Assembly: GCA_035578905.1 (NCBI GenBank)
Contig: JAQJVL010002666.1
Span: 23,237-87,236 of the forward strand
Length of the DNA stretch: 64,000 nt
Origin: Stictocephala bisonia
Taxonomy: Eukaryota; Arthropoda; Insecta; Hemiptera; Membracidae
Reading direction: 5' to 3'
This document shows positions 26,201 through 41,200 of the stretch, piece by piece (the stretch's first letter is position 1; every line of letters begins with the position of its first letter). The notes beneath the pieces are model-generated. The model did no database searches. It saw only the letters and a program-made list of their open reading frames with translations, and was not told where the DNA came from. The translations under genes were made by a program, and so were the position numbers.

Positions 26201-29200
26201 GAACTCTTGGAACATTTCCCACAAATTTCACGAAGTTTACTTCATGAAATTGTTGTAGGGAAGCTTGTATACCAAAAATTTTGTGCCAGGTGGGTTCCAA
26301 AAATCCTTACAGAAGATCACAAAAAATAAAGACTTGCTGCATCGTTAACTTTCCTTGATGAATACGACAAACATGGTAACGAACTTCTCGATCGTATCGT
26401 TACTGGTGATGAAACATGGGTGAAGCATGTCAATTGTGAAAAAAATGCAGTCTATGAAATAGGGTTCCCCTCCCGTTCTCCAAAAAAACAAAGAAAAAGT
26501 CTCCAAACTCTGTCAGCGACAAAGATTATGGCAACTGTTTTTTGGGATGCTAAGGGTGTGATTCTGGTTGATTTCCTTAAACGAGGATCAACAATTAACA
26601 CAGAGAGGTATTGTGAAACATTGCAGAAGCTACGACGAGCGATACAAAACAAGCGTAGGGGAAAATTGAGCTCAAAGATTTTATTTTTCCACAACAATGC
26701 ACGTCCCCATACAGCCAATCGTACATGACAAGTCTTGGATGATTTTGATTGGGAAGTGTTTGATCATCCGCCTTATAGCCCAGATCTGGCACCAAGCAAC
26801 TACCACCTCTTTCCAGCAATGAAGACCTGGCTCGCAACGCAGTGCTTCGATAGTGACGCTGAACTTCACGCTGGCATTAATCAGTGGTTAAGATCTCAGG
26901 CGGCAGATTTCTACAAAGAAATTTATCATATCACGTTATGATAAATGTCTCAATTTGAACAAAGATTACGTTGAAAAATAGCCTAAAAGTGTAGCTTTTA
27001 AATGTATATAATAAAATGTTCCTATTTCAGTTGGTTAATTTTGTATTTCAAAACGTCTGTTTTTTTCTGTATAGCCATCGTACTCTCTACCAATCTTTAT
27101 AAAGATGGTCATATTAATTCCACTTTTAATTAAATTTCTCTAAATTCAAAAATTGTTCTGTTAGTTTTGAATTCAGGAAATGAGAAGTTGGAAAACATTG
27201 CTTCAGAGGGCAGGCTACTCTGACAACGCAGTCATGTTTGACCTTATCTCACTATGTTACGTACAGCTGTACTTTGTCGCAACCCAGCGAATGTTTTGGA
27301 GGTATACTTTGACATTCTTCTTTCAAACAAAGAAATTTAACTGATTTTAAAAAGCCAGTATTCATTCAGGGCAGGCATAAGGGGTGTGCGAGTATGCAGG
27401 CGCACACTTAAGTTTTTTGGAGAGGCATAAAATTGGCAAATTTTGGTAAAAAAAAGAAAATAAATTTGGTAAATTTTTAGACATTGATTTAAATGTTGGG
27501 CAGAAATATTTAATGATCTATAATGAACTTTTTCTCAAAACTATTGCAGTTGAATTTCAAGGTACTACTACAGATTCCGAGAATCTACCCCAATTAGTTC
27601 TGAAATACAGTAGTTTCATGTCTTTTACTAAGGTCAGTAGAGCAGTCTTCTGCCCCTGTGGTGGGACACGGGAACGATGTGACTCATCTTCTTACTCCCC
27701 TCCCACAGCTTTTTCTAGCCACCAATATGCGATTGTGACAGGTCATTAACATCTTGATGTTTTGCGGGTTTGAACCTCTTTATTTTGCTGCTGTTGTTGT
27801 GTTAAATGTCAGATTCATAAAACAATGTACTCGAGTTTGAACCACTGCTATAAAATAAATACTCATCAGATTTCGTTGTGTCGTGCACCAAAATTTAGCT
27901 TATTTAATTATAAGTAATATCATATAACTTATGTCTTTCTTTTAAGACTTTAAACATTTTTATATTATTATTTATTTATTTATTCATAAGACGCCGATCG
28001 TCAAGATATGGGCGAATATGGATTTCGAATGAGTGTGATGAGTGTAGATGAGCGAATGTAGTCATTGTTACAAACTAAGGCCGACTATTCCTTAGAAAGT
28101 GTCATTAATTGATTGCCCAATGACAAATGAACAGTCGGTGGTTATCAGCTGATCCTTCTCAAAATGTATTGACTCTGATTGGGATCGAACTGAGAACCTT
28201 TAGCACATGAAGCTGGGATTGAACCAACTACGCTACAAACCAAAAAGCGAGTAGAACAGAAAAAACACAACATTTCAGCACTTCTGGAGGAAAGCTCAAC
28301 TTCAAACATTTCTAAACCAAAAACTACTAAAGATGTCAGTGAAACTTTAACCACATGTGAAGAAGGTTGTTGTTTGTAGTCTGTTTAAATTATACAATTT
28401 TTACTCTTTTACAAAATATTTTGTTGCAACTTTTGTAAACCCTTGCAATCTTAAAAATGGCTGATCATACAAACTTCCAAAACTGTTCAAAATACCAGAT
28501 TGAAAAATAAAGGAAGCTTATAAAACGGTAAGTGTGATAAAAAATGTTGCGATTTTATATCACATGGTAATTCAACAACCATCAATGTGTCGTCATGTGT
28601 AAGTAACTCATGTGTCCCACTACTTCAAAACCAATTTCAACTGAGCATTGCGGCAGCGTTGCCGAATTTGCGTGTCTGGAAGTATTTAAACAGTGCACAA
28701 AAGGTTTGTTACTGTGGAAGTATTGATCAGTTAATCAATCATTTATTTATTTATTCTTTCAACGACAATGCCAATATACATAACAAAAATACATTGTAAA
28801 ATACATACAACAAAATTAAGTGCTAGAACAAGACAAAATCTGAAAATTATAACTGAAATTTTAACTAAAGAAACCCAAGAAGTTGGACTTAAAGTTAGCA
28901 AAGAAAAAACTAAATTTATGTATTTTGGCCGAAATCCTGACAACACACAAAATTTTACAGTAGAAGGAAACAATTTTGAAAGAGTAGATGAATTCAAATA
29001 CCTTGGTACAATAATTAGCTCTAACAACAGTGAACACACAGAAATTCAAAGTAGAATAAACTCAGCTAACAGAAGCATGTTTGCTCTAAATAAACTTATG
29101 TCATCAAAACTTTTGTCTTACCATACAAAAATTAAAATTTACAAAACAATAATCAGACCAGTAATTCTCTACGGAGCTGAGTCATGGATTATCGACAAAA

Positions 29201-32200
29201 ACACAGAAAAAAAGCTAATCACTTTTGAGAACAAAGTACTCAGAAAAATCTTTGGACCCACAATAGAAAACGGAGTATGGAGGCTGAAGCACAACAGAGA
29301 AATTAGAGATCTATTCAAAGAACCAGACATTATAGCAGAAGCCAAGTGCCGACGTTTGCGGTGGGCGGGGCACGTAATGAGAAGAAATAATAATACTATG
29401 ATAAAACAAGTGTGGAAAGAAAACCCTGACGGTAGAAGGCCCCCTGGACGTCCTAAGAAAAGATGGAAGGATCAAGTGGTCATCGACATGAATAAATTAA
29501 GGGTCAATGAAGAAGATGCAGAGGTTCGTGAGAAGTGGAGGCAAATTGTTGGTGAGGCCAAATACCACCTTGGGTATCAGTGGCCATGGGAGTAAGAGTA
29601 AGTAAGAACAAGACAAGATTAGAATTTATTTGAATGACAACTAGTAATTAATAACTCAAAATAAATGGTAACATTATAGCATAACAGTAACACATAAATG
29701 ATTTGATAGTAAATCATGATTTTTACCTAAATTTAAACCATTTTCCATCACCTTTTCTGACGAGTGCTGGGAACCTCCGACAGGTTTAAAAATGTTATAG
29801 CTCTAAAAAATTGTTAAATTAAAAAATAACTTTTTAACAGTATTTACAATTATGTAACTTTCACATGTATCAAGCTGAATGTAACGTGAAAATGAGAGCC
29901 ACCCATTATATTGGTGATTTGTAGGATATACTAATCAAATTTCTAGTAACTGTGAGTGATTCATCAGCCTTTACAGGTTTACTGTCATTCATACGCTGCA
30001 TGACGTGGCAACACTGCGCCCGGTGGCCCCTGATCGTGCTTGTTACCACACATGGATGTCTGTTGACTTATCATTTGATATAAAATCGCAATATTTTTTA
30101 TCGTACTCAAAATTTATAATTTACCGTTTTATAATCTGAGTTTATTTTTCAATCAGCCATTTTTAAGATTGCAAAGGTTTACAAAAATACATCAGACAAT
30201 TTTTAAAAGAGTAAAAATTCTAGAATTTGAACATACTACAAACAACAACCTTCTTTAAATAAGGTTAAAGTTTCACTGACTTATCTTGAGTAATATTTTT
30301 TTTTTAGAAATATTTGAAGTTGAGCTTTACTCCAAAAGTGCGCAAATTTCATATTTTTTTGTATATTCTACCCGCTATAAAAAATTCTTAAAGACTTAAA
30401 AAAATACGTAAGTTATTAAGTAGAATTAAAGAAGCAAAATTTTGGTGTACAACTCATCGAAATCGGATGAGTATTTATTTTGTAGCAGAGGTTCAAACTC
30501 AAGTACATTGCTTTTTGAATCCAACAGTAGTTTACGCTATAACTTTTGGTATATTCACCAATCAAGGTCGTGTTCTATACAGTCAGCGACATGGAGAAAT
30601 ATGGTAGGTTTTTGTATTCTACTATTCTATATTCCATCATTACTATCTATAGTTATTATAGTCCAGATATAATTCCAAATAATTTGTTTCATCTTGAAGC
30701 ATGTATATGTATTTGTTTTTACCAAATTAACAATTTAAACTTGATAGGTTTATGTACAGTTAAATTTCACTTCTTACCTCACCCTGTTTTACCTTATTTT
30801 GAAACCAGATAAATGCATTAAAGTTAAATTTTAGTACATAGTTAATTTATGTAGACTGTACTTTTTTTCTAGTTTTACTCCAAACTATTCTAATCTTTTT
30901 CATGATAACTCCTCTAAAAATTACACTTGAAGAGTTTTGTGATATAATTTTATTATTTTTAGGTCAAAAGTCTCACATGGATGTCCTAAACTTTTCATAA
31001 GCGACCGAAAGCACACATGTCTATGTCAACCTGTGGAATGAACACGGATGGTAACCACAATGCCCATGTCGGACGCCTTCACTGAACGAAGTTTTTCGGA
31101 GCTGAAGTGGACAAAACTTACCTCAAGTCAACACTATCTCAAGAAAGACTTATCAGCCATTAAATTTTATCAATTGAAAACGAGCTGCCTCAGTCAATTG
31201 TTTATTTGGACTTAGTTAATTCACTCTCTGAAATGAAAGCAAGAAAAGCTCTTGTATGAATGTATTATAAAAGAGACTTTGTGTAGCTTTCTTAATAGTT
31301 TATAAATTTATATGGTGTGTTTGTCATTATTAAACTCTGCAATTATTGGTTCAATATGTTCTGTTGTTTTATTTTCTTTTACCCATGAGATATGGAAATT
31401 TATCTCAGGTCTGGGGGGACGGTGATTCCTGCTTAGCTATTTATTCTGAGAGTACTATTTATTCTGGGTCATGTTAAAACAATTATAATGTGACCCAGAA
31501 GTTTTCATTAGTTTATTTGACATAATAGTGGTTTAAGATAGAAGAAAGAGCATTAAACCCATACAAAGCCAATCAGTAATAAATCAAATTGAGAGACATA
31601 CATAACTTTAATGTTCTAAAAGGCACAAAAGTCCACTGAGACTGTGTTTTTAGACCTTAAATTTCAAAAATTTTCCGGCCCCCCCTTTCCTCAGGGGGCA
31701 TTCCATGAAAAGAGTATGCCCCCGGTAAGGGCATAAAAGTGAGTCTTGCACACTTGCAATTTTCGCCTTAGAACGGCCCTGACTGTATTGGGCTTGTAAT
31801 ATTAGGGAATATACTTAACTGTTTTATACAGTAATATTATTTTTTCCCAAATAACTTAACCGGTTTCAGTTTCTGATTAAGACTGTATTTGGATAACAAA
31901 GTTCAGATTAGTGAGACTATGCTGCATAAATTACTAAACATTTATTTAGAATCTATGCTAACCTAATAAATAAGGAAATGTGAACTAAACCATGAAAACA
32001 AACCACTAATAAGTTCTAACAAAAACTTGATACATTTTATGTTTTAGTAAAAAATTATGTTTTAGAGCTTTTTCAATCAACGTTTTAGAGTCACATTCAG
32101 TCTGGTTGCGGGTCCAAATGTCTTGGATTCAACATCCAATTTTTAATTTTTCTTGTGTTTTTTTTATTATGTCTGTTATATAGTCGATAGGTGTTTTGTT

Positions 32201-35200
32201 AGTATTATATTTCTAATTTACAAATGAATTTTTCCAGTCACACTGGACACCATCATTCAAGAAATTAGAAATTCAGCTTTGTTCCTTTTGAAAAAAGCCA
32301 ATGAGGAAAACTGTGTGTAAGTTTAATTTTAACATACTTGGTATAACTAGCCATGTCTGTTTCTCTCAGTTATGTACTTAGAATAGTTCATCCTCAAACT
32401 AATATGTACTAAATATACCCTTTTTCACATAGACTTTGCAACAACAGCTTATGGAAGAACCTTAAACTACAATGTTGAGATTGGATATTTTAGACATTGA
32501 CAAATGTTTGTGTAGTTTATAGGAGATTAATTCCAAACAATTTTTTGGGTGTATACATCTGGAATCACTAAATATATAACAATTTATTCCCTTCAATAAA
32601 TTTCAATGTGTTTAAAAAAGAAAACTTACGGCTTTTAACTTTTCACTTTTACCACTATTTGTGGCCAAGCTACAAATCAAAATTTGCCATTAAAAAATAT
32701 ACTGTACATTAGTATTCCAAGAAACATACAACACCGAATTATATTTAGTCCATATTTTTATTATTTTCTAAGTCGATCCTCTCTGCAGCACCTGTAGTCA
32801 GCTAATAATTTTGTGCTGGTCAAAGAAAAATTTAGAAATTATTATGATGTATACTTAAAATAATTTTTAAGGGATTCCTCGCTAAAAATTTGTAACAAAA
32901 TGTTTGTACTATTCCTTAGGGTGACCTCTTTAACAAAATACAATTAATTGTAAATGTTGTATATGAAGCAAATTTTAATAAATGTGGTTATGTACGCTGT
33001 CATACTAACCATCAATAGCCAGACCAAGTGTCTTGGTCTGTTAATTAAGCAATAATTTAATTGGTTTCACATTTAGGTTATTTTCATTTTGTTGTACAGT
33101 GTACAAAATTTCATCTTTATAGTGCTAGTTAGGAATCAAACGTGAGGCAATCAGCTGATTGGATTCTGAAACCTTTTGTTTATTCTGTTTTTTTTCCTTT
33201 CTTTTTTTTTAATGAAACCTGTTTTTTATTCTGTTTTTCTGAAAGAATGAACATTTTAACAAACTACTTTTATCCTCTAAAATTATAACTGGGTAGAAAT
33301 CTGCCCCTCTGACTTTAGAACTGTTAGCATTTTATATGCCCTAGCCAAATGTCTTGAGGGAGTAGTTTATTGATAATTATCTTCTTTTCTTGAGTTTACT
33401 AAACTGCTCTCTAACTTCCACTTCAGATTTTGTTTTAATCATGGTAATACCAATGCCCTATTAAAAATTACTGATGATATTGGTTTTGCTACGTTAATAA
33501 ATACCAAGTTTAAATTTTAATCATTTTTCTAAGGAGTTTTATTGCGTATATCATCCTCTACATTTAAAACTTTCTTGAATGGGGTTCTCTGTTGAATGCA
33601 ATAACTTGGATGAGGTCTTACTTGTCTGATCAGATTCAGTGAGTTCAAATTTGCACTCATCGTACTGCTACTTACTTGTTTGAAACCATAACTGACATGA
33701 ATATTGATGCTATTTCTACCTGGTCCTTCAAATATGGTCTGAAAGTTAATAAAACAAAACTCAATCCACCTTGATTGGAGTACTGCTGAGAAATGTTGAC
33801 TTTGAAATTGCACCAAGATGTTAGTTGATAATTACCATCTACCTTTTAATAGCAAGGTCAAGAGTCTTGGACTGACATTGACTAATCATTTAGGTTGGTT
33901 TAACACAACAAAAACTTGTAACACTCTTGTAACTTGCAGGGATTCATAGTCTTAAAAAATGTACTCTATCTACTCCTGAACATGAAAGTGATGCTCATGA
34001 AGACTCTGATTTTTCCTCTCTTTAATTACTGTGATGTTGGCAATGGTTAGAGGGTAGAGTTCTCAGACAGATTGCAACGTGCACAAAATCTTTTTAATCG
34101 TTTTATTTTCAATCTTATGCAGAGATCTTGTAATGCCCTATTTTAATGCCTTGTCTATCCTAAAATTGAGCCAGCTTTCACAGTTTCATATACTTTCTAC
34201 TCTATACTTCTTAATGATTGCTCTGCTCATCTGTTCGATTGTTTACCTTATTTCAGACATTAGTAGGAGGAACACTCTGCTCGGATATGCATTTTTGTCG
34301 ATTCTCACTAATAGATCTTCTACACACAAAAAATCTCTACAGTAACTGCTTGCCAACTGTGAAACAGTCTTCCTGATTTAAAGAGTCTTGTGTATTTGTG
34401 TTGGATGGTGGCCAGAAGTAGGGTATTATCTAGGAGAAGGAACTGAGTATCAAATTTGTCAGTTAGTTTAGTATAAGGTTTGGATTTCACTTCATAGGTC
34501 TTTTAGTTCTTCTTGTTATTGGGCTATTGACACTCCGGTGGTCACGTATATAACCATGACATGACCATTAGGTAATTTTTCACCCACTTATAAATCATTT
34601 ATTTATTGTTTTACCCTTTTAGTGTTATGGCCTCTAGCCTACTGCTATACTGAAAGGTGCTAGTCTAAAATAGGCATAATTGCAGAGGTTTCTTTAAAAA
34701 AATCATAAATTACTTATTTGAAAAGACATCTTTATGAATTTTACGTATTTTTACTCAGAATAGAATGTAGAATAGTTATCTACTAACATATAAATCCTCA
34801 AATATAATTAAAAATAATAAAAAACAAAAATTCAAATAAATTACTGACGAAATTTTTTTTAGTTTTCTATAAAATAACAATACTCAAAATATTTTTCAAT
34901 CTTTTTTAACCAAACTCATGCTAAAGAACAACAATTATTCTACAGTTTACAAAATAATTTAGTTTTCTACCAAAAAAATAAAAACAAGTGAGGAACTAAA
35001 AAAAGTAAAACACTAGCGTTACTAAAAAATATATGAAAATCGTAAAACCAACAGAATACTACAAAACAGAGATCATAAAACATATATTTGAAGAGATATC
35101 TATATGAAAGTTAAATTACTTCATTCAGAATAAAATGCAGAATAATATCTACTAATATCTACTAACATATAAGTCCTATAAAAAAAATAGTAACAATAAA

Positions 35201-38200
35201 AACAGAAAAAATTATTACATTTTTTGTAAAATTACAATATTTAACTTATTTTTCAATTCATTTTCCTTATATTCCTGCAAAAGAATAATAAATATTCCAC
35301 AGTTAAAAAAATACTGTTTTTATCTAAAAAAATATAAGTGAGAAACCCAAGAAATGGTAAAACACTGTTGCCATCAAAATTAAACTTGTGAAACATTTCA
35401 TGTAAAATAATACTACAAATAGATTATAAAAAACTTATTTTAATAGATATCTCTATGATTATTATGTTTCTATATTTACTACTATAAAGACAATTGTGTT
35501 TTTAATTTTTATCCCAGACAAAATTATATAAATGATAAAATTGCTGAATAAATTGATAGAAAGATAAACAATTGTTTACTTCCATTATGTAGATATCCAT
35601 GGCAACAAAGTTTGTAAGAACACTATTCAATATTTTGAATACAATACGGTAATATAAAACTTAAATGAACACACTATCAATATCAAACAGTAATACAAAG
35701 CAATATTACTGGGGAAAATGATGCAAAAACAAACTGCAACAATGTATTTATTTGTAGGCTATATTCTAGACGTAAACAGACATTTATATGTTCTTATTAT
35801 ATCAGTTGCGAACAATCACAGACAACAACCGGAGTCAAAACTAATATTTTGAAGCTTTTAGAACAGGAATACGCTGTTAGCGGACATTCTTGTTAAATAA
35901 TTATACCGTACTTTATAAAATACGTAGCATCGCTATTTGCGATTACCACACTTTAAGGCTTAATCGCACAGTTGCAAATAGTGACGCTGTAGCACTAAAA
36001 GGGCTAATTTGTTTACATTTAAATCAAATACTAACAATAAAAGTTGTCAATAATATATTTACTAGCTGACAGCTCTTGCTTTGCTACAGGTTGGCCCTTA
36101 ATGACCCTTCTCTCCATGCTCTTCTCTACTCTCTAAACCAACAAATTAGTATCAAAGCTCAGCCTGCTGCCATTTCCCTGAATAGCAAAGTTTATGCAAT
36201 TATGTCAAGATTAGTAGAAATTACTTAATATTTTACAATGAAAAACAATTTAGCCAAGCTTTTGTGTCATGTTTATGATTGTTGTATCAGATGTTTGAAA
36301 TAAATCATTAAACTAAAGCCAATGCTACATTAAGGGGTATTTTTACCCCTTAAGAATATAATTTTTGAGAAATCCTTTCTTAGTGGGTCTCTCTGACATG
36401 AAAGCTAAATTTCCTTCAACTTTAATCATAATCTGTTCAGTGGTTCCGAAGATTTCATAATGAAGGAGTTAATTAATTGTTGTAAGATTTTATTTATTAA
36501 AATAATTAATAAAAATAATTTCCCATTTTGATTGAAGAAAATAAGTTAAAAACTGTTTTATTTAACACAATATGTCCAATATATAAATATTGATTGTTAG
36601 ATTACAAATTTAAAATTTATAGACGACCAATTCGCAATAAAGATATTACTTGTCAACAATAAAACAGGATCAACTACGATGATATACTGACATCAGCTGA
36701 TCATATCTTTACAAATATTGTTTAGATGATTCTAGCAAACACAGTTATGAAATTTGTCTAAGGGTTTTCTTGTTCCTCTAAATGCTTCTTTTGGGCAAAG
36801 AAAACATCCACAAACAAATATATAGCTTCCTCTGTTCAGCTATATGATGGTACATACTGCTGTACAATGTCTAAAATTGGACACTGTCACAATCACTTTC
36901 TGTTTAAGCCAACCATACTTGAGAAAGTTAACAATTATTTTTAACTGAATAAAGTTAAAGTTAATCCTCTATTAAACTAACTAATGAAGTTAAAAGTTAG
37001 AGTACAATGAAACAAACTGAAAGTCTAAAGTTAAAAAAAGTAACTGAAATTAACAGTTAGTTTGGGTGGCATTAAAGAACACACACAATTATTTACAAAA
37101 AACTTTTACTATTTATTATTGTACATATGTAAACAGTCTAAAAATTACTATAATTTCTGTGCAATGCTTATTTTAGATAACCATTAAACTTTAAAATAAG
37201 TGCACTTTCAAGTTGATGTCACTCATACAAGCCCATTAAAAACAAGCCCAGCAGCACTGAACAAACGCTCACAGTGAGCTGAGGAGGGAACAGCAGTGTT
37301 GTGTTTGACATACAACTTCTTCATCAGAGGTGATAGCTGAGAAATATTGTTGGTATTGTGTAAATACCTTAGAACCTCTGCTTCAGCTACTGCAGTTACG
37401 TCGAGCTGAAGCATAGACTTAGGATCTGATTCTTTCAACTAAGAAAAGAATGCCTCCATCTTGCTTAACGACTGCTCAGATTGTTGGATGAAAGTGTCCT
37501 CAATTATAATGATTTTGATTAGTTACGTCAAAATATAACTTATTTTCGTAACTAACTACGCTATAGAGATGGAAGAACAACAAAAATATAGTATTAAAAT
37601 ATCATAAATATAAATAAATTATCTACTAACCTTGACGTGAGTTCGTACATTTGAAGGTAATGAAATTGATGCTTTAATAAACTTAGTTTTGGGAACATAC
37701 ATCAAATACTAAAGGACACATTTTTTGAATCTTATTTATTCGTCTGCTCCTCAAATAAATTGACCAAACTCTGCCACAAACAAGACATATTAATACAAAG
37801 AAAACGATGGAGACTAATCACACACTTTAATATGCATTCGGCAAACTTTAAAACTAAAATGAATTCACCTTCAAGTCTACCAGTAATAAATACTATGATT
37901 ACGTCTTGGATATAACACTATGATATAAACAATGAGACGCATTGGGTTTGTCTATTAATTATGGGGCAGGGCAGAAAGATTACAGAAAGGGGTGGGATGT
38001 GACTCGTGACCTTGTTTTCCGGTGAATACTTGGAAATGAGCGAAACCACCGGTCTTTGACCAAAGGTTTGGACGCTTTCTCCGTCATTGTTCACATTCCA
38101 CGGGACAAACCGTACCTCGTTTGGAAAACTAATTGAGTTAGTTTAATCGTTAGCGAATTTGTAAACGAGTTAAATCCCCAAAACTAACGAATACAATTGT

Positions 38201-41200
38201 ACAGAATCATTTACATAATAGATGTACATGAAGATACACAACTATAACCATTGATTTTATAAGCACACAGAATGTTAAAATATCTAAAAAATCTCAACCA
38301 ATGTTAAATTTTGTGTCTCAAACTATCAGCTATTTTTTTTCATTTTTTGTCCATTCTGGAGCGCTAGTGTAAATGTTATGCAGTTAAACCAGCTGTAGTG
38401 GTAGACCTCACTAATTAACCAAGTTACTGACACAAATATTCGTGATTGGTAAAACTTATTTGTTCCTTAAAACACTTAAAGCATTGGAAATCTCCAAATA
38501 GTTTTTATCAATCATGAACAATCCAATGCTAATAAATAACTTTCAAACAATTACAAATAATACTATTACATGATGTATATGTAACTAATAATATAATCAA
38601 GGCAAATAACAATTAATTGGTAACAAGAACACTGAATGGTTGGTCACTTGGGGTAGTAATTACCTCAAGTCCAGCAGACGTTTTTTCAGATAGCCATAGA
38701 CCAACAAATGGAGATCAAGTGACCTGAAACTGCACTGACGACTTCTGAGATACGGTAATCAAATACAAGGTATTGATGTGCTCAAGATTAGTAACAATTA
38801 TACAAATTAACTACAGCAAAATGCTTGGAGTAACAAATTACCCCATAGAACATTGTAGTGTTACTTGGCTCTTTCTAAGATCATCTGAACTTAGTAATGG
38901 ACTGCATTTGTTCATCTATACTCATTTCCAACCTATATCTAGAAGATAAATGTAATGATAAACAAATGAAAACGCTAGCATGTCATCTGATTTTATTCGT
39001 TCATATAATTGTAAATATGTTTATGAACTTGATTCATAAATTGGAAAAAAATAAATCATAAACAGCCATCAAACTATTAGGAAAAGTTTAATAAGATATT
39101 TCTCTTGCGGTATGAGATGACTCGGTGAAGTAAATCAAACAAATTGACAATACCATAACAAGTTAACATTGCTTAGTCTATGTCTTATGACAAATATTTA
39201 ACTGAGAAAATTATATTGAGTCTTTAATGTTACAATAAGAATATTCAGCTCTTTCTTGGTATAGTTTATAACAACAATTTTGTTTTAGAGGTGTGTGGTT
39301 TGGAGGTCATTCCGCTGGAGGCCACCTTTGTGCATCACTGCTTGGCAATAATTGGTTAAACTCCCTCAAGTCACAATGGAAGGACAAACTAAGAGGTTTA
39401 GTTCTGATCAGTGGTATCTACGACATCACACCACTTATACACACATCTGAGAATGAAGCTCTAAAACTTACTATGTAAGTATGCCAGGTAATCTCAAATT
39501 ATACATAATGTATTGTTGATGGAAACCAGTGACTTGTCTAAAGAGGTAAGTCCGCCAAATATAAACTAAATAATAGGATTTAAAATTATAAAAATATAAC
39601 AGGATGTACAGGGCGTTTCAAAAAGAATGACGTGATTTTAAATAACTATATTTATTAAAAACAAGGGCTTTACCCAAACATATTGGACATTAAAATATTC
39701 ACAAAAGAATGAAGTTTACAAAAATGTATCATAAATGTTCATTATGTCCTCCATTTGCAGCACAGATAGCTGAATTCGTTAACGGACCCTACTTTTTTTG
39801 GAACAGTCAGTTAAAGGAAGCTACATAACTTGTTATTCCCCTAACTTACTGTTCACTCGGACAACTTCATCTTCCAACAAGATGGAACACCACTACACTG
39901 GCTCCTCGATGTACGCAGTTTCATCAATGAGAACTTTCCTCAATGTTGGATAGGGTGTATCAGACCACAAGACCAAGCTTCACAGTCTTGGGCCTCCTAG
40001 GTCCCTTGACTACACCTTGTGATTTTTTCCTCTGCCGATATGTTAAAGAACGTGTTTATGTTCTTCTCTTACCTCAATTGATGTAAACAAATTGATGGAT
40101 GTCCAATAGAAGTAACCGATAAACTTAAAATTAATGCTTACCACCAAAATTGTCAAAGCCTTTTTAACAAGGTTCCTCTTCTCGATAGAGTATCTTGTGA
40201 TTTAAAGTTAGATATATTGTGTGTTACAGAACAATGGATGGAGGAAGATGAGTTAAATAATTATGTTATCGGTAATAATCTAAAACTTGCTTCAGCTTTT
40301 AGTAGAATAAATAAAGCACATGGTGGTGTCGCAATATTTACAAAATATGATCAAAATGGTTTCAGGGTTTTAAATGAGTTAAATAATATGTCAATTGAAA
40401 TTGACTGTGAATTAGCAAGTATTCTTATAATTGATATAAATATAATAATAGTCACAATTTATCGGAGTCCTAATGGTGATGTGTCTTTTTTGAAATAATA
40501 GAGAAATTGATAACTTATATTAATAGATTGAATAAGCAAGCCATTGTCTTTGGAGATTTTGATATAAATTTTTTGGTTCAAAGTAGAGTCCAGGAAAATT
40601 TAATAAACTTGTTTACAATGTACGGATTTTATCAAACCATTTTTGAACCTACTTGAAACAAAAATTGTCTTGACAATGTATTTACCTCTCTAAAATCAGA
40701 TTATGATTGCACTGTAGTAAATAATCACATCAGTGATCACCTTGGACAGCTGTTTTCATTTTGTGTAAATAATTGTAATGATTTAGTCTTAGATAAAACC
40801 AATGGTCAAGCTACAAAAGTTATAATTAACGATAATACACTGAGAGAATTCAGATATCATTTAAATAAAGAGAGCTGGAGTGAAGTTTTTGTAGAAAGTA
40901 ATAACATTAATATAAATTTTGAAAATTTCATGAATACATTGATGTTTTATTATAATTTATCTTTTCTAAAATGTTTTTCTAACAACGGTGTAAGAAAAAA
41001 TTTTCCCAAGCGCTCCTCAAAAGTTAATTGGTATAATTCTGAACTAAATATTATGAAAGAAAGATTAGATTTCCTGTATCACCTTTACAAATCAACCGGT
41101 AATTTGTGTTATTATGAAGATTATAAAAATAATAAAATTCTTTATAGATTGAAGGTAAGACAAGCCAAAAAGCAGGCCAATGTTCTTTATATAAAACACT

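Larger units (their letters stand above)
27825..30510. repeat. Large inverted repeat, arms about 500 bp
   Basis: The left arm (27825-27964 plus 28247-28600) is the reverse complement of the right arm (about 30045-30510). Shared blocks include GAGTTTGAACC, AAATAAATACTCATC, AAGCTCAACTTCAAA, GTCAGTGAAACTTTAACC and AAAAATGGCTGAT. The SINE at 27965-28246 is missing from the right arm, so it entered after the repeat formed. Confidence 0.75.
27367..31781 (+). mobile_element. Broken hAT element (composite)
   Basis: Left end CAGGGCAGGCATAAGG, reversed right end CAGGGCCGTTCTAAGG. Near 31080-31260 the + strand reads FTERSFSELK and, in another frame, YLKSTLSQERL...LSIENELPQSIVYLDLVNSLSEMKARK, the hAT dimerisation block, 500 bp before the right end as expected. 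The 8-bp flanks (tattcatt, actgtatt) do not match, so the two ends may belong to different insertions or the duplication has decayed. Confidence 0.5.

Noticed and set aside
28145..28354. Protein-coding ORF sharing VVGSIPASCAKG with an ORF at 43487-43678
   Set aside because: The shared part is the reverse strand of the SINE head; not a gene family.
33529..33816. 95-codon ORF on the - strand
   Set aside because: Antisense shadow of the non-LTR RT relic on the + strand.
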